A DNA stretch of 64,000 nucleotides from Actinomadura madurae (GTDB lineage: Bacteria; Actinomycetota; Actinomycetes; Streptosporangiales; Streptosporangiaceae), in assembly GCF_900115095.1 (NCBI RefSeq), contig NZ_FOVH01000002.1, positions 744,001 through 808,000 on the forward strand, read 5' to 3'. This document shows positions 17,965-26,977 of the stretch, in pieces (position 1 is the stretch's first letter; each line of letters starts with the position of its first letter). The translations under genes were made by a program, and so were the position numbers. The notes beneath the pieces are model-generated. The model was given only the letters and a program-made list of their open reading frames with translations. It searched no databases and had not been told where the DNA came from.

Positions 17965-18552
17965 TCAGGCCGTCCAGCCGGGCTCGCGGCCGAGGTGGCG
18001 CAGGAGGGCGGCGACGTCGTCCTGACCGGTGTGGGGGAGGGCCGCGGCGTAGGCGCCGTACTGGCGCAGCGGCTCCACGATCTCCCGGGCGACGCCGAGC
18101 AGCGTCCGGGAGATCTCGGGGGTGAGCGGGGACGGCCGGCCGGTGGCGACGGCGATGTCCCAGGCGTGGACGGCGGCGTCGAGCGCGGCGGCCCCGGCGC
18201 CGGTGTCCGGCGTGAGGGAGCCGGGCGGCACGGGGACGGTGACCGCGGCGGCGTCGCGGCCGACGGTCGCCCAGGCGGCGGCGCAGGCGGTCAGGGACGG
18301 CTCCAGCAGGTCCATCGGCGTGCCGTCGAGCGTGCCGGACGGCTGGAAGGGGTCGTAGCCGGGGCCTGGCTCGCCGGTGATGGCGGCGGCGAAGGCGAGC
18401 TGGTCGCCCGCGGCGTGCTGGACGACCTGGGCGACGTCCCATCGGCTGCACGGGGTCGGGCGGCCGAGGTCCCGGTCGGAGAGGCCGTGGACGGCGGTGC
18501 GCAGCATGTCGTGGGCGGTGTCGAGGACGGTCCAGCCGGAGGTCTTGTTCAT
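17965..18552 (-). CDS. TIGR03086-family DinB-like metal-binding protein
   Basis: The 195-residue protein belongs to the mycothiol-dependent maleylpyruvate isomerase/DinB fold group. SRWDVAQVVQHAAGDQLAF near residue 45 supplies one His of the metal triad, and ALDAAVHAWDIAVATGRP near residue 145 gives the conserved HxWD motif. Members bind a divalent metal and mycothiol; specific function is unknown. ATG at 18552 has GGAGG close upstream. It is divergent from the CqsA-like gene, 149 bases away. Confidence 0.9.
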   Translation of the reverse strand: MNKTSGWTVLDTAHDMLRTAVHGLSDRDLGRPTPCSRWDVAQVVQHAAGDQLAFAAAITGEPGPGYDPFQPSGTLDGTPMDLLEPSLTACAAAWATVGRDAAAVTVPVPPGSLTPDTGAGAAALDAAVHAWDIAVATGRPSPLTPEISRTLLGVAREIVEPLRQYGAYAAALPHTGQDDVAALLRHLGREPGWTA

Positions 18553-18572
18553 GCCTCCGATTCTATCAGAAC

Positions 18573-18587
18573 GGAATGATTCGTTCC
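18573..18587. promoter_or_regulatory. Possible operator in the TIGR03086/CqsA-like divergent region
   Basis: GGAATGATTCGTTCC contains the perfect inner dyad GAATGATTC and imperfect outer arms. It lies 21 to 35 bases upstream of the TIGR03086 start. It resembles TetR-type sites in size, but no regulator gene is adjacent. Confidence 0.3.
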
Positions 18588-18701
18588 ACTCGAACTTTTC
18601 CCGCGCCACGACGCCTTGGTCCGCTCCCGAGATTCTTTTCACACTATGATTAGGGGCCGCTACAGGACGTGACCTAGGTTTGACGGGGGAGAGTGACGAC
18701 C

Positions 18702-19868
18702 ATGACCAGCGCTCACCAGCGGCTGGGCGAACGCATCAGGGTGTTCCGGGGCACCCGCGGCGGGCGGCGGCCGGCCACCGCGAAGGCCCCCGGCGACCGG
18801 GCGATCATGCTGACCTGTAGCGACTATCTGGGCCTGGCCGAGCATCCGGCGATCACCGAGGCCATGATCGCCTGCCTGCGCGCGTCGGAGGGCGCCGCGC
18901 AGGCACCCGGCCCCTGCCTGCCCGAGGACCACCCGCAGGTCGTCCTCGGCGAGCACGTCGCACGGCACATGGGCGCGCGGGCCGGGGTGCTGTGCCCGTC
19001 GGGGTGGGCCGCCAACACCGGGCTCCTCCAGGTGGTCGCCGGGCCGGACGTCCCGGTCTACCTGGACGTCCTCGCGCACATGTCGCTGTGGGAGGGGGCG
19101 CGGGCGGCGGGCGCCGAGCTGGCCTACTTCCGCCACAACGACCTCGACCACCTGCGGCGGCGGATCGAGGTGGGCGGCTCGGGGGTGATCGCCGTGGACG
19201 CCGTCTACAGCACCGACGGCTCGGTGTGCCCGCTGGCCGGCCTCGTGGAGGTGGCCGAGGAGTACGACTGCCTGCTGGTGGTGGACGAGTCGCATTCGCT
19301 CGGCACGCACGGGGAGCGCGGCGCGGGGCTGGTCGCCGCGACGGGGCTCACCGGGCGCGTCGACTTCCGCACCGCGAGCCTGGCGAAGGCGCTGCCGGGC
19401 CGGGCGGGGCTGATCACCTGCGACCGTCCCGGCTTCGCCGACTACTTCGCGCACACCGCGCTCCCCGCGGTGTTCAGCTCGACGCTGCTGCCGCACGACG
19501 TGGCGGGGCTCGCGGCGGCGCTGAAGGTCGTCCGCAAGGAGGGCTGGCGCCGGGACCGCCTGCGCGCCGTCACCGCCCGGCTGCGGGACGGCCTGGCGGG
19601 CCTCGGCTACCGCCTCGTCGCGTCGGACTCGCAGATCATCGCCCTGGAGACCGGCTCGGAGGCCGACGCGACCATGCTGCGGGACGCGCTGGTCCGCCGC
19701 GACATCTTCAGCGCGGCGCTGTTCCCGCCGTCGGCGTCGGTGGGCCGCACGCTGGTGCGCCTCTCCGCCCATGCCGCGCTGAGCGACGACGACGTCTCGC
19801 GGATCCTCGCGGCCTGTGCGGAACTCCACCCCCGGCTGGCCGTCCCCGCGTCGGCCCCCGCGGGCTAG
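18702..19868 (+). CDS. CqsA-like alpha-oxoamine synthase (PLP enzyme)
   Basis: The 388-residue protein is a fold-type I PLP enzyme of the alpha-oxoamine synthase family (KBL, BioF, ALAS, CqsA), which joins an acyl-CoA to an amino acid. VVDESHSLGTHGERGAG holds the cofactor Asp and His, and Lys229 in RTASLAKALPGRAG is the Schiff-base lysine. The Lys site reads SLAK rather than the TLGKA of KBL/BioF. FSSTLLPHDVAGL and SQIIALETGSEADATMLRDAL recall Vibrio CqsA, which makes alpha-hydroxyketone signals. Assignment within the family is from remembered CqsA sequence, not a search. ATG at 18702 follows GGGGGAGAG; GTG 18693 is too close to that site. The 3' end overlaps the convergent oxygenase gene by four bases. 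No CqsS-type sensor is nearby. Confidence 0.8.
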   Translation: MTSAHQRLGERIRVFRGTRGGRRPATAKAPGDRAIMLTCSDYLGLAEHPAITEAMIACLRASEGAAQAPGPCLPEDHPQVVLGEHVARHMGARAGVLCPSGWAANTGLLQVVAGPDVPVYLDVLAHMSLWEGARAAGAELAYFRHNDLDHLRRRIEVGGSGVIAVDAVYSTDGSVCPLAGLVEVAEEYDCLLVVDESHSLGTHGERGAGLVAATGLTGRVDFRTASLAKALPGRAGLITCDRPGFADYFAHTALPAVFSSTLLPHDVAGLAAALKVVRKEGWRRDRLRAVTARLRDGLAGLGYRLVASDSQIIALETGSEADATMLRDALVRRDIFSAALFPPSASVGRTLVRLSAHAALSDDDVSRILAACAELHPRLAVPASAPAG

Positions 19869-20776
19869 GCGGCGGGCTGGTAGCGGCTCTGGCGGGTCTG
19901 GGCGCCGATGTAGCGGAGCATGCTGCGCAGGGCCCAGTGGTTGAGGCCGGCGGGCATCATGCGGTAACCCTGCCGGTTGGCCAGGGCGAGGGCGGCGAAC
20001 CGGGCCTGGTCGAGCGGCGACCAGGGGATGTCGAACCGCTCCCGGACGAGCGGGGGCAGGCAGCCGAAGGTGATCAGGCGCAGCGGCCGCTCGATGACGA
20101 GGCGGCCGGCGCGGTCGAGGCGGGGGCCGCCGACGGGCAGCAGCGTGACGGTGTCCGAGCCGTGCTTGGCGATCTCCAGCGCGCGGGCGGCGGCCGGGGT
20201 GAGTTCGAGCGTCTTGGCGCAGATGTGCCAGAACTTGGACTGGAAGGCGGCGTAGTCGGCGGGGACGGGGCGCATGCTGACGCCGTAGCGGGAGTACCAG
20301 GTGACGGTCTCGGCGTACATCTGCTCGTGGTCCTCGGCGGTGAGGGTGCCGGGGTGGAAGGTCTCGGCCGCCTTGAAGATCTCCCAGGTGAAGGTGGCGT
20401 GCGCCCACCAGAACGTCTCGGGTTCGAGGGCGTGGTACCGGCGGGCGTGCTCGTCGACGCCGCCGATGGCGCGGTGCAGGTCGCGGATGCCGCGGGCGCG
20501 GGCGGCGCCGTCCGGGGTGAGGATCGTCGCCCAGATCTGCGGGACGGACCGGTGGATCCGGTCGAAGGGGGCGTCGAAGAACGCGGAATGCTCGCTGACC
20601 CCGGCGCCGATGCCGGGATGCATGAGCTGCATGAGCCCGGCGGCGGCGCCGGGAAGCAGCGAACGCATGTCGGCGGCGTGCCGCCACAGCAGCGTGCCGG
20701 GGACGAGCGGGGCGTGCGCCGCGGTGCGGCGAGCCGCGGTGGTGACGACCGACGGGGGCGAGGACGGGGCGGGCAT
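19865..20776 (-). CDS. MpaB/rubber-oxygenase-like protein (DUF2236)
   Basis: The 303-residue protein matches the oxygenase MpaB/DUF2236 family, related to latex-clearing heme proteins. Family segments include LLWRHAADMRSLLPGAAAGLMQLMHPGIGAGVSEHS cut across residues 30-65, the FWWAHATFTWEIFKAAE helix with the conserved His, and WYSRYGVSMRPVP. Members use a bound heme or metal to cleave or oxidise hydrophobic substrates. ATG at 20776 is chosen because GGAGGTGCG lies immediately upstream, inside a longer in-frame opening. Convergent with the CqsA-like gene by four bases. Confidence 0.88.
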   Translation of the reverse strand: MPAPSSPPSVVTTAARRTAAHAPLVPGTLLWRHAADMRSLLPGAAAGLMQLMHPGIGAGVSEHSAFFDAPFDRIHRSVPQIWATILTPDGAARARGIRDLHRAIGGVDEHARRYHALEPETFWWAHATFTWEIFKAAETFHPGTLTAEDHEQMYAETVTWYSRYGVSMRPVPADYAAFQSKFWHICAKTLELTPAAARALEIAKHGSDTVTLLPVGGPRLDRAGRLVIERPLRLITFGCLPPLVRERFDIPWSPLDQARFAALALANRQGYRMMPAGLNHWALRSMLRYIGAQTRQSRYQPAA

Positions 20777-20878
20777 CGCACCTCCAGGCAAGCGATCACT
20801 CAGACCCAGAGTAACCCGGATGAGACAAGAGTCAAAGATTGTCGCACGTCCGAACCCGCCCCGAACGCACCGAGCCGG

Positions 20879-22066
20879 CTAGCTCCTCTTGTACACCGCC
20901 ACCGCGCAGGCGCTGCCCAGGCCGATGTTGTGCTGGAGGGCGACGCGGGCGCCGTCGACCTGGCGGTCGCCGGCCTTGCCGCGGAGCTGCCAGGTGAGTT
21001 CGGCGCACTGGGCGAGGCCGGTGGCGCCGAGGGGGTGGCCCTTGGAGATGAGGCCGCCGGACGGGTTGACGACCCACTTCCCGCCGTAGGTGGTGGCCTG
21101 GTCGTCGACGAGTTTGTGGCCTTCGCCGACGCCGGCCATGCCGAGGGCCTCGTAGGTGATGAGCTCGTTGGCGCTGAAGCAGTCGTGGAGCTCGATGACG
21201 TCGACGTCGTCGATGGTGACCCGCGCCTCGTCCATGGCCTTCCCGGCGGCGCGCTGGGAGACGCCGAAGCCGACGACCTGGATGGAGGAGTTGTCCTCGA
21301 AGCTCTCGGGGGTGTCGGTGGCGATGTGGTGGCCGGCGATCTCGACGGCCTGGTCCCAGAGGTCGTGCCGGTCGAGGAACCGCTCGCTGACGACGAGCGC
21401 GGCGGCGGCGCCGTCGGAGGTGGGGGAGCACTGCAGCTTGGTGAGCGGGTCGAAGATCATCGTGGCGTTCTTGACGTCGTCGAGGCTGTACTCGGTCTGG
21501 AACTGCGCGTAGGGGTTGTTGACCGAGTGCTTGTGGTTCTTCCAGCCGATCCAGGCGTAGTGGTCGGGGGTGGAGCCGTACTTCTCCATGTGCTCGCGGC
21601 CGGCGTTGCCGAACATCTGCGGCATGGGCGCCTTGTCGAGCTCCCATTCGCGGCCGGCGGTCATGGAGCGCAGGTGGTGGTCGATGATGGTGACCTTGGA
21701 CTCGCCCATGCCGGCGCCGAGGGAGCCCTTCTTCATCTTCTCCATGCCGAGGGCGAGGGCGCAGTCGGCGAGTCCGCCGCGGACGGCCTGGCGGGCGAGG
21801 AACAGGGCGCTGGAGCCGGTCGCGCAGGCGTTCATGACGGTCATCACGGGGATGCCGGTCATGCCGGTCTCGTAGAGGGCGCGCTGGCCCATCGACCCGT
21901 ACATCGAGCCGGCGTAGGCCATCTCGATGGTGTCGTAGCCGACGCCGGCGTCCGCCAGGGCGTTGCCGACGGCCTCCTTGGCCATGTCGGGGTACTCCCA
22001 GTCGCGGGAGCCGGGCTTCTCGAACTTGGTCATGCCCACGCCGACGACGAAGGTGCGGTTGGCCAT
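20879..22066 (-). CDS. Thiolase-family lipid-transfer protein (SCP-x-like)
   Basis: The 395-residue protein is a degradative-type thiolase of the sterol-carrier/lipid-transfer group. [12 protein letters not shown] carries the acyl-accepting Cys81, [10 protein letters not shown] has the His region, and [14 protein letters not shown] is the conserved GHPxGxTG with the second catalytic His. Actinobacterial relatives act in the breakdown of steroid side chains and long-chain acyl-CoAs. ATG at 22066 has AGGAGG nine bases upstream; the open frame continues far upstream without meaning. A 17-base inverted repeat just upstream suggests specific regulation. Confidence 0.93.
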   Translation of the reverse strand: MANRTFVVGVGMTKFEKPGSRDWEYPDMAKEAVGNALADAGVGYDTIEMAYAGSMYGSMGQRALYETGMTGIPVMTVMNACATGSSALFLARQAVRGGLADCALALGMEKMKKGSLGAGMGESKVTIIDHHLRSMTAGREWELDKAPMPQMFGNAGREHMEKYGSTPDHYAWIGWKNHKHSVNNPYAQFQTEYSLDDVKNATMIFDPLTKLQCSPTSDGAAAALVVSERFLDRHDLWDQAVEIAGHHIATDTPESFEDNSSIQVVGFGVSQRAAGKAMDEARVTIDDVDVIELHDCFSANELITYEALGMAGVGEGHKLVDDQATTYGGKWVVNPSGGLISKGHPLGATGLAQCAELTWQLRGKAGDRQVDGARVALQHNIGLGSACAVAVYKRS

Positions 22067-22083
22067 GGGGCTCGCCTCCTGTA

Positions 22084-22100
22084 ACCGAATCCTGTTCGGT
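22084..22100 (-). promoter_or_regulatory. Operator-like inverted repeat upstream of the thiolase gene
   Basis: ACCGAA-TCCTG-TTCGGT is a perfect 6-base inverted repeat with a 5-base centre, 18 bases upstream of the thiolase ATG. The size and position fit a TetR-family repressor of fatty acid or sterol genes. The regulator is not in the window. Confidence 0.55.
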
Positions 22101-22167
22101 ACACGATAACGCGCCGGGCCATGCCGCGGGCGGGCGGTCTCCCGATCATCGGGACGCCCGTGCCGGT

Positions 22168-23226
22168 TCAGGCGGACGCCTCCTCGGCGAGCGCGGCGGC
22201 GAACGCGTCCACGTCGTCCGGGGTGGTGTCGAAGGAGCAGACCCAGCGGACCTCGCCGGTCGACTCGTCCCAGGTGTAGAAGGGGAACCGCTTGCGCAGC
22301 CGCCCGGCCACGTCCCCGGGCAGGATCGCGAACACCGTGTTGGCCTGCACTGCCTGCGTGATCCGCACGCCGGGGACGGCGCGGGCGGCGGCCTCCAGGC
22401 GGCGGGCCATCGCGTTGGCGTGCTCGGCGTTGCGCAGCCACAGGTCGCCGTCCAGCAGCGCGACGAGCTGCGCGGACACGTACCGCATCTTGGACGCCAG
22501 CTGCATGCTCGACTTGCGCAGGTAGGCCACGCCGCGCACGGCGTCCGGGTTCAGGACGACGACGGCCTCCCCGAGCAGGAGCCCGTTCTTGGTGCCGCCG
22601 AAGGACAGCACGTCCACGCCCGCGTCCGTGGTGAGGGCGCGCAGCGGCAGGCCGAGGGACGCGGCGGCGTTGGCGATGCGGGCGCCGTCCATGTGCACGG
22701 TCAGGCCGCGCTCGTGCGCCGCCGCGGCGACGGCCGCGGTCTCCCGCGCGGTGTAGACGGTGCCGAGCTCGGTGCTCTGGGTGATCGACACGACGGCGGG
22801 CTCGCGCCGCTGGACGTTGCCGAACCCCGTGGCGTGCCGTTCGACCATCTCCGGTGTCAGCTTGCCGTCCGGCGTCGGCACGGTCGCCAGCTTCAGCCCG
22901 GCGATCTTCTCGGCGGCGCCGCACTCGTCGGTGTTGATGTGCGAGGACTCCGGGCAGACCACCGAGCTCCACCGCTCCGACAGCGCCTGCAGCGACACCA
23001 CGTTCGCGCCCGTCCCGTTGAACACCGGGAAGACCTCGGCCCGCGTCCCGAAATGCCGCCGGACGACCTCGCGGAGCCGCGCGGTGACGACGTCATCGCC
23101 GTAGGCGGGCTGGTGCCCGTCGTTGACCTCGGCGAGGGCGGCGAGGACGTCCGGGTGGACGCTCGCCTGGTTGTCGCTGGCGAAACCGCGTGTCGCGGGC
23201 GGGCGGGATTCGGGCGGCAGAGTCAT
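22168..23226 (-). CDS. Low-specificity L-threonine aldolase
   Basis: The 352-residue PLP enzyme matches beta-eliminating-lyase/threonine aldolases. It begins with [18 protein letters not shown], has [15 protein letters not shown] for cofactor phosphate binding, [16 protein letters not shown] for the Asp that contacts the pyridine nitrogen, and Lys213 in [10 protein letters not shown] as the Schiff-base lysine. It should cleave L-threonine or L-allo-threonine to glycine and acetaldehyde. Length is typical. It lies 101 bases downstream of the thiolase start on the same strand, without clear functional link. Confidence 0.93.
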   Translation of the reverse strand: MTLPPESRPPATRGFASDNQASVHPDVLAALAEVNDGHQPAYGDDVVTARLREVVRRHFGTRAEVFPVFNGTGANVVSLQALSERWSSVVCPESSHINTDECGAAEKIAGLKLATVPTPDGKLTPEMVERHATGFGNVQRREPAVVSITQSTELGTVYTARETAAVAAAAHERGLTVHMDGARIANAAASLGLPLRALTTDAGVDVLSFGGTKNGLLLGEAVVVLNPDAVRGVAYLRKSSMQLASKMRYVSAQLVALLDGDLWLRNAEHANAMARRLEAAARAVPGVRITQAVQANTVFAILPGDVAGRLRKRFPFYTWDESTGEVRWVCSFDTTPDDVDAFAAALAEEASA

Positions 23227-23277
23227 GCGTCCATTGTCCAGGACGCCCGGTTTCCGCCCTGCCGGGGAGGGCCGCGC

Positions 23278-23844
23278 TCAGGCCGGGCGGTCGGTGATGT
23301 TCTGCACGGGGGCGGGCGCGGCCTCGGCCGGCGGCGGCTCGGCGGCGCGCAGCGCCATCCGGGCGCGCATCGCGTCGAGGTCGTCGCCGAACCTGGCCAC
23401 GGTGGACTGCAGGTCGCGCCACAGCCCGGTGCGCTGCTCCAGCTGGGCGAGCTTGGTGCGCAGCTCGCCGATCCGCCGCTCGGCCGACTCCAACCGGGCG
23501 TCGTGGCCGGCGGTCTCGCGGCCGGTGCGGATCAGGCTGGTCGCGACGGCCGCCAGGTCGCGCTCGGTGTCGTCCATCCGCTCGTCGATGCGCGGCAGCA
23601 GCCGGTCGTTGAGCTGGCCGACGAGGGAGTCGAGCTCGATGCGGATCGCGCGCACCTCGGTGCCCTGGTCGCGGACCTCCCGCTCCAGGACCGCCACGCG
23701 CTCGATATAGTCCGGCAGCAGCCGGGCGAGCCGCGCCGACCGTTCCAGATCCCGCCCCGCTCTGACGAGAAGGCCGGCGCCTTCGCGCAGATGGCGCTCC
23801 GCCTCGGCGGCGGCGCGGCGGACGAGACCCGGGATCACGGTCAT
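23278..23844 (-). CDS. Coiled-coil protein of unknown function
   Basis: The 188-residue protein is dominated by heptad-like helices between about residues 45 and 155 (IERVAVLEREVRDQGTEVRAIRIELDSL, then RIGELRTKLAQLEQRTGLW). The C-terminal 30 residues are Ala/Pro-rich. There is no signal peptide or membrane segment. It could be a cytoskeletal or scaffolding coiled coil. ATG at 23844 follows GGAGGGAG. It lies 51 bases upstream of the threonine aldolase gene on the same strand. Confidence 0.75.
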   Translation of the reverse strand: MTVIPGLVRRAAAEAERHLREGAGLLVRAGRDLERSARLARLLPDYIERVAVLEREVRDQGTEVRAIRIELDSLVGQLNDRLLPRIDERMDDTERDLAAVATSLIRTGRETAGHDARLESAERRIGELRTKLAQLEQRTGLWRDLQSTVARFGDDLDAMRARMALRAAEPPPAEAAPAPVQNITDRPA

Positions 23845-23931
23845 GGCGCTCCCTCCACGGGATGAGCGGATGGAATCTCCTTAAACTGTAGGCGAACCGA
23901 CCGTGAACCTTTTGTGAACTCAGGAGTTTAT

Positions 23932-24105
23932 TCAGGGGAGCGGACGTGCTTTTCGGACGGGCCCGGGACGCGGGCCCGGGGCGGCCGGCGCGGCCGGCGC
24001 GGCGCAGGCGCACAGGCCCCGCCGGACGATGAGCCAGGCGCGTTCGGCGGTGTAGTCCGTCCGGCTCAGGGCCGGGCGGACGCGGTGGCAGGTCAGGCAG
24101 AGCAT
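23932..24105 (-). CDS. Small Cys-containing protein, 57 aa (uncertain)
   Basis: This short frame starts MLCLTCHRVRPALSRTDYTA at ATG 24105 and contains a CxxCH motif near the start and a CxC (GLCAC) later, then a Pro/Ala-rich tail. The cysteines could bind zinc. GAGGA about ten bases upstream could serve as a ribosome site. An in-frame start at 24174 would add 23 residues. The function is unknown and it may not be a gene. Confidence 0.4.
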   Translation of the reverse strand: MLCLTCHRVRPALSRTDYTAERAWLIVRRGLCACAAPAAPAAPGPRPGPVRKARPLP

Positions 24106-24373
24106 GCGTTCCGACGTCCTCCCCGTAGTGCGGGGAGCGGCGCCGTCCCGCACGCATTCCCCCCGGACGCGCACGGGACGGCGGGACCCTTGGGACGGCC
24201 CGTCGGCTCCCCGGCAGCGACACGGTAGGCGCCGCCACGTTGCATGCAGGTTGCGATCGTCCGATCACTCTGTGTGTCCGAATCCGGCCGGGCGAGATCC
24301 CGGGAATCGGTTGCGCCGCCGGCGCGATTGGACCGATCCTCAGACGGCCGAGGTCTCTCCGGGGAAAGGGCTG

Positions 24374-25816
24374 ATGGTGGTGCACGAGGCTGTGCCGGTC
24401 CGGCAGCCGATCGCCGAGTCGTGGCGCCGGTCCCGGGACGCCGGCGTCGACGCCGGGGTGGCGGCGGCGCCCCTGGTGTTCGACCGGGACGTTCTCGCCG
24501 ACGCCCGCGCCGCGCACCCCCTCGAACGGCACCTGCCGATGCTGGAGGCGCTGCTGCGGCAGGTCGCCGACGAGACCGAGCACCTGATGGTGATCACCGA
24601 CGAGACCGGCAACGCGCTGTGGACGCAGGGCCCGCCGGCCGTCAGCCGCGCCGCCGACGCGATCGGGCTGACCGAGGGCTTCCGCTGGTCGGAGGACGCC
24701 GTCGGGACCAACGGGATCGGCACCGCGCTCGCCACCGGCCGGCCCGAGTACGTCTACGCCGCCGAGCACGTCGCGCACGTCCTGCACGGCTGGTCGTGCG
24801 CCGGCGCGCCGGTCACCGACCCCGACACCGGGCGGATCGTCGGGTGCATCGACGTCAGCGCCACGGTGGACGCGCTGCATCCCGCGACCGTCGCGCTCGT
24901 CGCCGCCGCCGCGCGGCTGGCGGAGTCGCGGCTGGAGAACGAGATGCTGGCCCGGGACGAGCGGCTGCGCGAGCGGCTGCTGCCGCACCTGCGCGGGCTG
25001 CGCGGCGCCGGCGCCCTCGTCACCCCCACCGGCCGCATCATCGCGGGCGAGCGGCTGCGCGGCCGGCGCGTCCCCGTCCCGGAACCGGGCGGCACGGTCG
25101 TCCTGCCGGACGGGCGCACCGCCGTCGCCGAACCGCTCGGCGAGGCGTTCCTGCTGCGGCTGCCGGGCCTCGTCGGCCGGGTGGACACCGGCGCGCGGGC
25201 CGGCCGCGACGCCGCGGCGCCGCCCGCCGGCGACGCGCCGCTGCTGACCCTGACGCTCCTCGGTGCCGGACAGCCGCACGCGCACCTGGACGGGCGCCGG
25301 TTCGACCTGACGCTGCGGCACGCCGAGATCCTCGCGCTGCTGGCGCTGCACCCGCGCGGGCTGAGCGGCGACCGGCTCGCGCTCTACCTGTACGGCGACG
25401 ACGGCAGCCCCGCGACCGTCCGGCCCGAGATCCACCGGCTCCGCCAGCAGTTCGGCGGCATCGTCCGCGCCCGCCCCTACCGGCTCGGCTGCGCGGTGGA
25501 GGCCGACTTCCTCACCGTGCGGCGGCTGCTCGACGGCGGTGACGTCGCCGCCGCGGCCCGGCTGTACGGGGGCGAGCTGCTGCCGCTGTCGGACGCGCCC
25601 GGCGTCCGCGCCGAACGCGACGAGCTGGCGGTGCGGGTGCGGCGGCAGGTGGTCGACCGGGGCGGGGCCGAGGCGCTGTGGACCTACGTCCAGACCGAGC
25701 CCGGCCGCGCCGACCTGGAGGCGCTGGAGCGGCTCCGCGCCGTCCTGCCGCCGGGCGATCCGCGGCTGCCCGCGGTCAGCTCGCGCCGCGCCCGGCTGCT
25801 CGGCGGGGAGCCGTAG
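24374..25816 (+). CDS. GAF-domain transcriptional regulator
   Basis: The 480-residue protein starts VVHEAVPVRQPIAESWRRSRDAGVD after ATG 24374, the usual opening of AcoR-type sensors. A GAF domain spans roughly residues 65-190 (LMVITDETGNALWTQG, WSEDAVGTNGIGTALATGRP). There is no AAA domain; instead a C-terminal winged helix from about 290 (LRHAEILALLALHPRGLSGDRLALYLYGDD, SPATVRPEIHRLRQQFGGI) is followed by a helical tail. In actinobacteria such proteins are often next to aldehyde or alcohol dehydrogenases, but none is here. GGGGAAAGGG directly precedes the start. The 3' end overlaps the convergent phosphatase gene by 41 bases. Confidence 0.88.
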   Translation: MVVHEAVPVRQPIAESWRRSRDAGVDAGVAAAPLVFDRDVLADARAAHPLERHLPMLEALLRQVADETEHLMVITDETGNALWTQGPPAVSRAADAIGLTEGFRWSEDAVGTNGIGTALATGRPEYVYAAEHVAHVLHGWSCAGAPVTDPDTGRIVGCIDVSATVDALHPATVALVAAAARLAESRLENEMLARDERLRERLLPHLRGLRGAGALVTPTGRIIAGERLRGRRVPVPEPGGTVVLPDGRTAVAEPLGEAFLLRLPGLVGRVDTGARAGRDAAAPPAGDAPLLTLTLLGAGQPHAHLDGRRFDLTLRHAEILALLALHPRGLSGDRLALYLYGDDGSPATVRPEIHRLRQQFGGIVRARPYRLGCAVEADFLTVRRLLDGGDVAAAARLYGGELLPLSDAPGVRAERDELAVRVRRQVVDRGGAEALWTYVQTEPGRADLEALERLRAVLPPGDPRLPAVSSRRARLLGGEP

Positions 25817-26537
25817 GCGCCGGCGTCCCCGTCAGGTGGGCGCAGTCGTTGTAGCAGACGGCGGCCAGGCCGGTGCCGTCGTGCCGCCACCGGGTGACCG
25901 AGGCGTTGGCGACCGGCTCCTTCTCGATCGCCATGACCTCCTTCTCGGTCAGCTCCTCGACCAGGTACCGGGTCATGACGACGATCGCGTCGTGCGTGAC
26001 GACCAGGGCCCGGCCGCCGGGGGCGCCGTCCTGCAGGTCGCGGTAGAAGCTGCGCAGCCGCAGCGCGAGGTCGGCCCACGACTCGCCGCCGGGCGGCCGG
26101 TAGTAGAACTTGCCGAGGCGCCGCAGCCGGTCCGCCTCCTCCGGGAACCGGTTCTGCACGCCGCGGGCGGTGAGGCCCTGGAGCGCGCCCTGCTCCCGGT
26201 CGCGGAGCCGCTCGTCCACCTTGATCCGCACCCCGCCGGGGTCCCGCGGGGCGGCGTAGGACGTCTGCGCGAGCGCGATCTCGGCGGTGTCGAGGGTCCG
26301 CAGGTAGGGGGAGGCGATGACGACGGTGGGGCGCTCGTCCTCGGGAAGCGCGGCGAGCCAGCGGCCGAGCGTCGCCGCCTGCGCGCGGCCGGTGTCCGAC
26401 AGCGGGACGTCGGCGTCCCGCTCGGGGATGCCGGCCTCCTCGGCGTCGGTGCCCTCCACCGCCTGGTAGGCGAGGTTGCCGGTGCTCTCACCGTGCCGGG
26501 TCAGGGTCAGCCACTGCAGCGCGTTCACGCCCGCCAT
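25776..26537 (-). CDS. Histidine phosphatase family protein
   Basis: The 253-residue protein has the LTRHGESTGN motif near its start, giving the phospho-accepting His and Arg, and the second His in RALVVTHDAIVVM. Between them are PYLRTLDTAEIAL and the acid residue region LRDREQGALQGL of the phosphoglycerate mutase/phosphatase superfamily. Substrate is unknown. ATG at 26537 gives the usual short lead before the RHG motif. It overlaps the GAF regulator gene at its 3' end. Confidence 0.9.
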   Translation of the reverse strand: MAGVNALQWLTLTRHGESTGNLAYQAVEGTDAEEAGIPERDADVPLSDTGRAQAATLGRWLAALPEDERPTVVIASPYLRTLDTAEIALAQTSYAAPRDPGGVRIKVDERLRDREQGALQGLTARGVQNRFPEEADRLRRLGKFYYRPPGGESWADLALRLRSFYRDLQDGAPGGRALVVTHDAIVVMTRYLVEELTEKEVMAIEKEPVANASVTRWRHDGTGLAAVCYNDCAHLTGTPAPTAPRRAAGRGAS

Positions 26538-26611
26538 GCTGCCATGCCCGGCGGGGTGCGGACGCCGGTGCGGTGACACCGTCCTCTACAGGCGGTAGTA
26601 CTCTCTGTGCC

Positions 26612-26977
26612 GTGACGGACGTCCTGGCCACCGTGACCATCGTGGCCGCGCTGCTGACCGCCGGCTACGCCCTCGTGACCGCGCTGCGCGGCCGGGCGAT
26701 GGGCGTCGCCGACCTCACCGCGCTCGGCGTCCTGGAGGCGCTGCTGATCGCGCAGGCCGTCGTCGCCGTCGTGAAGCTGTCCGGCGGCGAGGGCCCGGAC
26801 GGCCCCGCCACCTTCGTCGGCTACCTGATCGGCTCGCTGCTGATCCCCGTCGCCGGCGCCGGGTGGGGCCTGCTGGAGCGGACCCGCTGGGGGCCGGGCG
26901 TCATCGTCGTCGCCGGCCTGGCGGCCGCCGTCATGGTCGTACGGATGAACCAGCTGTGGAGCGGCACCGGTGCCTGA
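26612..26977 (+). CDS. Small integral membrane protein, 121 aa
   Basis: Four hydrophobic segments make up nearly all of this protein (VLATVTIVAALLTAGYALV, LGVLEALLIAQAVVAVV, FVGYLIGSLLIPVAGAGWGLL, VIVVAGLAAAVMVV). It matches a conserved small actinobacterial membrane protein of unknown function. GTG at 26612 is likely; TAGTAC at 26596-26601 could act as -10 for a leaderless message. The next gene overlaps its end by eight bases, so the pair is one operon. Confidence 0.78.
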   Translation: MTDVLATVTIVAALLTAGYALVTALRGRAMGVADLTALGVLEALLIAQAVVAVVKLSGGEGPDGPATFVGYLIGSLLIPVAGAGWGLLERTRWGPGVIVVAGLAAAVMVVRMNQLWSGTGA

